Source: Bacteroidota bacterium (GTDB lineage: Bacteria; Bacteroidota; Bacteroidia; Cytophagales; Spirosomataceae). From it: a stretch of DNA of 64,000 nt. The stretch spans positions 496,001 through 560,000 of the forward strand of contig JAIUOF010000002.1 in the NCBI GenBank assembly GCA_020161355.1, written 5' to 3'. Numbering within the stretch: position 1 is the stretch's first letter; each line of letters opens with the position of its first letter. Below are positions 59,980-64,000 of this stretch, piece after piece. The notes beneath the pieces were generated by a model. That model worked only from the letters and a program-made list of their open reading frames with translations. It had not been told where the DNA came from and ran no database searches. A program made the position numbers and the translations under genes.

Positions 59980-60945
59980 TTGAATTACAAATCATTAAAT
60001 ATTACCAAACACCTCAAACACTCCGGAATTCTCTTTTTGATTTTTCTTTCGGTAGCTTGTGACGAGTTATTGATTATTGATCTTCCTACCGATAAAACTG
60101 CCACTGCCGACTCAACAAAAACCAATAATAATAACAATAATACAGGAACTCAAACCAATGGCAATGGTCAAACTCCGGCCACTCCGCCTTGTAATCTTAT
60201 TCAATATTCCGATTCGCTATTTTATATTATTTCCGACAAAGAAGATGTAAAAATCAAGCCACTGGTCGAAAGAAAAGGAGAATATGGAGCCTACCCGACC
60301 GGCATGGAAATCAATGAATCAAACGGTGAGATTAACCTTACAAAAAGTGAAACCGGCCTCAGATATCAGGTATATTTTATTCCAAAAAACACCAGTGACA
60401 CCTGTTTTACTTACGTTACCATTTCCGGTGTTGATTATCTTTCAGATATTTATGATCTAAGCAAAAATAAAAAACTTGCCGTTCCGATTTATAACAACAA
60501 CCCGCTTCTGCCGATTCCCGGTATAGGGAAAACAGAATTTGACGATGGCCCTGACGATGATGACAATGATGGTACTCTCGATGAACCACTTCCAGGTCAG
60601 GAGGTGATTCCTCAAGGATTGGCCATTTCCAAAATCGATGGAAAAATCAGTCTGGATGTCACCGTGGCCAATGGAGTGTTTGGCAAAACACCAAAAAATG
60701 GAGACTCTAAGAAGTTTAAGATTTACTATCGTATTGATGACAATAGTAAAAAATCTTTGAACCGCATCGAAATTGAGGTGTATTATTACGACTCAGGTGC
60801 CGACGTACCAAAAGATCTGAAAGATAAAATCGAGGATAATAAAAGATCCCAATATCTTGAAAATGTAGGGCTTAGATATGCCAGAATTTTCAGATTACCC
60901 AGAAAACCCAGACCACCAAAAATTGTAATTGTCGGAAGAACCTGA
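59980..60945 (+). CDS. Unknown lipoprotein coupled to the CHAT protease
   Basis: 321 residues from TTG 59980; no in-frame ATG is available. Signal peptide with lipobox LSVAC, then an Asn/Thr-rich linker (about 45-65). Two homologous-looking segments precede and follow DDGPDDDDNDGTLDEPLPGQ (about 188-207), an acidic Ca-binding-type (thrombospondin-3-like) stretch: GMEINESNGEINLTKSETG and GLAISKIDGKISLDV. The C-terminus is basic and proline-rich (RLPRKPRPPKIVIVGRT). Its stop overlaps the CHAT ATG by one base, so the products are probably made together. Confidence 0.7.
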   Translation: MNYKSLNITKHLKHSGILFLIFLSVACDELLIIDLPTDKTATADSTKTNNNNNNTGTQTNGNGQTPATPPCNLIQYSDSLFYIISDKEDVKIKPLVERKGEYGAYPTGMEINESNGEINLTKSETGLRYQVYFIPKNTSDTCFTYVTISGVDYLSDIYDLSKNKKLAVPIYNNNPLLPIPGIGKTEFDDGPDDDDNDGTLDEPLPGQEVIPQGLAISKIDGKISLDVTVANGVFGKTPKNGDSKKFKIYYRIDDNSKKSLNRIEIEVYYYDSGADVPKDLKDKIEDNKRSQYLENVGLRYARIFRLPRKPRPPKIVIVGRT

Positions 60946-63608
60946 TGAAGCCCTTTCGCTCTTTATTGCTTGTACTAGCTCTGTTTGCTTTTAGTGTAAG
61001 CGGCCAGCAGTCATCGATAAAAACTCTTTCCAATGAAGCCAATCGGTGGTTTAACCATCCAAATCCTTCAGAAAAAACTGACAGCAAGGCTCTTAAAATA
61101 TTTTTATTAATTGACGAAAAAGCACCCGGAAATCAAGTCGAAGCCGGTTTAATTTGCGAATCCGAAACCAATACAGGGGTTTTGTATGAACTTAAGGCCG
61201 ACTTTCAGAACGCCAAAAAATATTATCAAAAGAGCCTTTCCACGCAGCAAAAGCACAAACTCAGCGATACACTTGCATTCAGGCCATTGCTGTATTTGGC
61301 TGCGGTCTATTTTCAGGAAAACCAAGTTGATTTGAGCTTTAAATATTTAAAAAATGCTGAACTAATCGCCTATTTACACCCGCATTTGAGTCAAAAAGAC
61401 AGGCTCTACAATACACTGGGGGCTATTTATTTTGAAGGAGGCGATTACCGGCGGGCATACAACTATTTCAGAAGAGCTCAGGAATTGTTGCCGAAATCAG
61501 AATATGACTTTACTTTCCAAAATAACCTGGCGGTATGTTTACAGCATATCAGCCAACCTGCTGAAGCACTGCAGTTACTGAATGAACTTCAGAAAACCTT
61601 TGGCAATGAACCTTATCTCGTCATCAATAAAGCTACCGTTCTTATAGATTTAAATCAGCCACAAAAAGCTTTAAAAACCCTTTCAACGCTCACTGAGATA
61701 AGTTATCAAAATCAGATAAATTTCCTCAGAGGAAAAGCTTATTTTGCCTTGCAAGATTTAATAAATGCCGAGAAAAACTTCCAATCTTGTGCGGCAAATC
61801 CAAATCTTTTCCGGGCATCAGCTTTCAAATATTTAGCAAAAATCAGCTATCTGAAATCTGATTTCAAAAAAAGTAAAGTTCATATAGAAAAAGCCTTTTT
61901 GTCGTTGGGAATAAAAAGCCCTTACAATTTTTCAGGGAAAATTAACGCCATTGCAGAAAAAAATGAAACGCTGGAGATAGCCGGGCAATGGCTGAAAATC
62001 TTGCATAAGCACTATTCACAAAATCCTGATAATAAGAATCTTAATCTTTGCATTTCAGCCATCAAATTTACCGAAAAAGTAATATCCTTTCAAGCCAAAA
62101 GGCTTTTAGACCAAAAATCCAAACTTACATTTAAGGAAAAGATACATGCCATCACGAAAAATAATATTGATTTTCTGACCAGAACTTTTGAATCTACCGG
62201 CGATGATAATCTTCTGAAACTCGCTTTCGAAACGGCCGAAAACGGGAAAGGAGCGATTTTATCGGTCAATCTCAATGAAAACAACCTCAAACGTAGCACC
62301 AAAATCCCAAAAAAACTCTTGGATGAATCAGAGGCTCTTGCTCTGGCCCGGAATGTTTTGCAAAGAAGAATAGAAGCAGCTCCCTCTGATAAAACCCTGT
62401 CCCAACAAATGCGGGATTTGGACTTGAAAATTTCCGCCAATGAGCGAAAACTGGAAAATATTGAAGCCTTCAAAACTGATAAATATGCCGAAACGCAGGA
62501 GTTTTCTTTAGAAAAAATCCGAGAAGGATTGGGCAGAAAAACCTTTATAATTAGCTATTTTCAGTCAGAAAAATACTTATACTCCTGGTTGGTTTCGAAA
62601 GATCAATTTGAATTCAAAAAAATAGGCCTAAATACCCTGAAACCTCTTTTAGAACCTTTTAAAAATGACCTGAGAAATAAAAAACTAAAACTCAGGAATA
62701 ACCAGGTGATTTATGATTTGCTTTTAAAAGATTTTTTGCATAAAATACCTGAAAATAGTCACCTCATAATCGTCCCAGATGGTGACCTCAATGGCCTTCC
62801 ATTTGAAGTTTTGAAAAACAGAAACTCAGAATACCTAATTGAGAATCAAAATATAAGCTATTTGTTTTCAGCAAGATTTCTTTTAAAAACCAAAAACAAA
62901 AGCAGCTCGCCAAACCTGCTGGCCATGGCCCCCTTTACCGATAAAAAATCTCGCGATAGCCTGTATTTTTTACCTGAATCTGAAACCGAAATCAAAGCGT
63001 TTTCTGCAGGAAAAAGGTTTTTGGGAGCCGATGCCTCTTTGAGTAACTTCCTTAAATATTCAGGAAACTCAGAAATATTGCATCTGGCCACCCATGCCAT
63101 TGCCGACAATGAAGAAGCCGAAAATTCTTATTTACTTTTCACCAACACACAAAACCCTGACTCAAAGATATTTATGCGAGAACTCCGCCCGGGAATGTTT
63201 CAAAACACCGACTTGATTTTCCTGAGTGCATGCAGCTCTCTGGGCACACAATATGTGTCAGGCGAAGGTCTCAGAGGCTTGTCTTCCGGCTTTTTTATAA
63301 CGGGTGTCAATAACATCATCAGCACCTTCTGGAATGCCGAAGATTTCACTACCTCTTATTTAAGCCGGGGTTTTTATAAATATTTTCTGAGAGGTTTTGA
63401 GGCAGATGAAAGTTTGAGAGAAGCTAAAATTGACTTTTTGAAAGATCCCAAAAACCTTCAGTTTGCTGCTCCGTATTATTGGTCCCATCTCATGTTAATT
63501 AGCCGGGAAGTACCCTATGAAAATCATCACCGATTCATTTATTATTTATTGGCTTTTTTGATTTTGGCTGAGATTGTGGTCATTGTTTTAAATGCAAAAA
63601 AACAATAG
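60945..63608 (+). CDS. Secreted TPR-CHAT caspase-like protease, membrane-anchored
   Basis: 887 residues. Signal peptide (LLLVLALFAFSVSGQQ), tandem TPR-like helices (about 60-350), a coiled-coil stretch (about 380-520), then a CHAT domain (about 560-850) with the dyad H717 (HLATHA) and C763 (SACSS). One C-terminal helix (about 862-883) ends in NAKKQ, placing the protease outside the inner membrane. CHAT proteins are caspase/separase relatives. It is translationally coupled to the preceding lipoprotein (TGATG overlap). Confidence 0.88.
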   Translation: MKPFRSLLLVLALFAFSVSGQQSSIKTLSNEANRWFNHPNPSEKTDSKALKIFLLIDEKAPGNQVEAGLICESETNTGVLYELKADFQNAKKYYQKSLSTQQKHKLSDTLAFRPLLYLAAVYFQENQVDLSFKYLKNAELIAYLHPHLSQKDRLYNTLGAIYFEGGDYRRAYNYFRRAQELLPKSEYDFTFQNNLAVCLQHISQPAEALQLLNELQKTFGNEPYLVINKATVLIDLNQPQKALKTLSTLTEISYQNQINFLRGKAYFALQDLINAEKNFQSCAANPNLFRASAFKYLAKISYLKSDFKKSKVHIEKAFLSLGIKSPYNFSGKINAIAEKNETLEIAGQWLKILHKHYSQNPDNKNLNLCISAIKFTEKVISFQAKRLLDQKSKLTFKEKIHAITKNNIDFLTRTFESTGDDNLLKLAFETAENGKGAILSVNLNENNLKRSTKIPKKLLDESEALALARNVLQRRIEAAPSDKTLSQQMRDLDLKISANERKLENIEAFKTDKYAETQEFSLEKIREGLGRKTFIISYFQSEKYLYSWLVSKDQFEFKKIGLNTLKPLLEPFKNDLRNKKLKLRNNQVIYDLLLKDFLHKIPENSHLIIVPDGDLNGLPFEVLKNRNSEYLIENQNISYLFSARFLLKTKNKSSSPNLLAMAPFTDKKSRDSLYFLPESETEIKAFSAGKRFLGADASLSNFLKYSGNSEILHLATHAIADNEEAENSYLLFTNTQNPDSKIFMRELRPGMFQNTDLIFLSACSSLGTQYVSGEGLRGLSSGFFITGVNNIISTFWNAEDFTTSYLSRGFYKYFLRGFEADESLREAKIDFLKDPKNLQFAAPYYWSHLMLISREVPYENHHRFIYYLLAFLILAEIVVIVLNAKKQ

Positions 63609-63722
63609 CCTTTCCGGGAAATTTTAATGGAAAAAGGTCGCAAAATTTGAATGAAATAGTATCTTAATCATTGGTTGAAAATAGAAATGCACTTGAAGGG
63701 AGATAAAACTACCTTCGATTTT

Positions 63723-64000
63723 CTATTGAGTCAATATCAAAAGCCTGAGTCTGAGTTTATATTTCCAGTCAAAATAGGCTTTATATTGATTTTCAGCATT
63801 CATTTTTTCGATTAAATCATAAGCCTTTAAGTATTTTCCTGCACCCACCAAACTGTGAATCAAATAAAATTCTGCCTCACTTTTTTGCTGAGCCATCGGC
63901 CATTTTTGTAAGAATTTATCGATATTTTCAACAGCTTCAGGATATTTTTTCAAATTAAAATAACTCATGGCCACCAAAAAAGCGGTCTCTTCACCCTCGT
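63723..64000 (-). CDS. C-terminal part of a TPR protein (runs off the window)
   Basis: The minus-strand frame is open from 64000 to the stop at 63723. Residues include AMSYFNLKKYPEAVENIDKF, AEFYLIHSLVGAGKYLKAYDLI and a final WKYKLRLRLLILTQ: TPR-type helical pairs. No start is in the window, so the full gene lies mostly beyond the right edge. Function not readable. It converges with the CHAT gene. Confidence 0.7.
   Translation of the reverse strand, partial: EGEETAFLVAMSYFNLKKYPEAVENIDKFLQKWPMAQQKSEAEFYLIHSLVGAGKYLKAYDLIEKMNAENQYKAYFDWKYKLRLRLLILTQ

Overview
The window is a chromosomal segment of a low-GC member of the Bacteroidota, most likely order Cytophagales; I do not claim a genus. The evidence is taxon-restricted families (DUF4249 lipoprotein, DUF4783, DUF2490, S46 dipeptidyl-peptidase, GEVED domain), type IX secretion C-terminal domains on very large secreted proteins, A/T-rich leaders without clear Shine-Dalgarno sites, and promoters of the Bacteroidota type (TTTG, 19-21 nt, TAnnTTTG). 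No tRNA, rRNA, CRISPR array or complete insertion sequence was seen.

Layout. 0-16 kb is mostly housekeeping: uup ABC-F ATPase; a bat-like/aroC/DUF4249 operon on the minus strand; a YCF48-like propeller protein; small conserved proteins; a phosphoribosyltransferase; DedA; an LpxH-like hydrolase; a response regulator / metallo-beta-lactamase / FAN1-type nuclease operon; a cytochrome c; the rpsF-rpsR-rplI operon; and pgk. 16.5-23.5 kb is one 2295-residue surface protein with eleven ~110-residue repeats. 23.7-28.1 kb holds a SulP transporter plus beta-carbonic anhydrase operon and a two-component system. Phased operator-like repeats (TCTAAT every 11 bp) lie upstream of both transcription units, which links the two-component system to inorganic-carbon supply. 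ligA follows.

30.8-33.5 kb is an AT-rich islet of accessory genes: a RelE-type toxin-antitoxin pair, a small protein followed by a truncated nucleotidyltransferase relic, and two orphan genes. A MATE exporter follows. 35.3-46.5 kb is a single 3730-residue type IX secreted protein that contains a 1017-nt tandem repeat with exactly constant period. 46.7-54.6 kb encodes secreted peptidases (S46 DPP11-like; M43/pappalysin-like giant). fhs, a DUF2892 protein, and a Crp/Fnr regulator divergent from a DUF2490 protein come next; a perfect TGTGA-N6-TCACA site lies between the last two. After these come a TSUP-type permease interrupted by a frameshift in a T9 tract, a PepSY-like lipoprotein, a lipoprotein-CHAT protease pair, and the 3' end of a TPR gene that leaves the window.

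The most interesting signals are the two 11-bp-phased operator arrays, the Crp-type site with matching recognition-helix residues, the nested repeat architecture of both giant proteins, the decayed two-gene module at 31.5 kb, and the translationally coupled lipoprotein/CHAT protease pair. All function calls come from reading motifs by eye; no searches were run.
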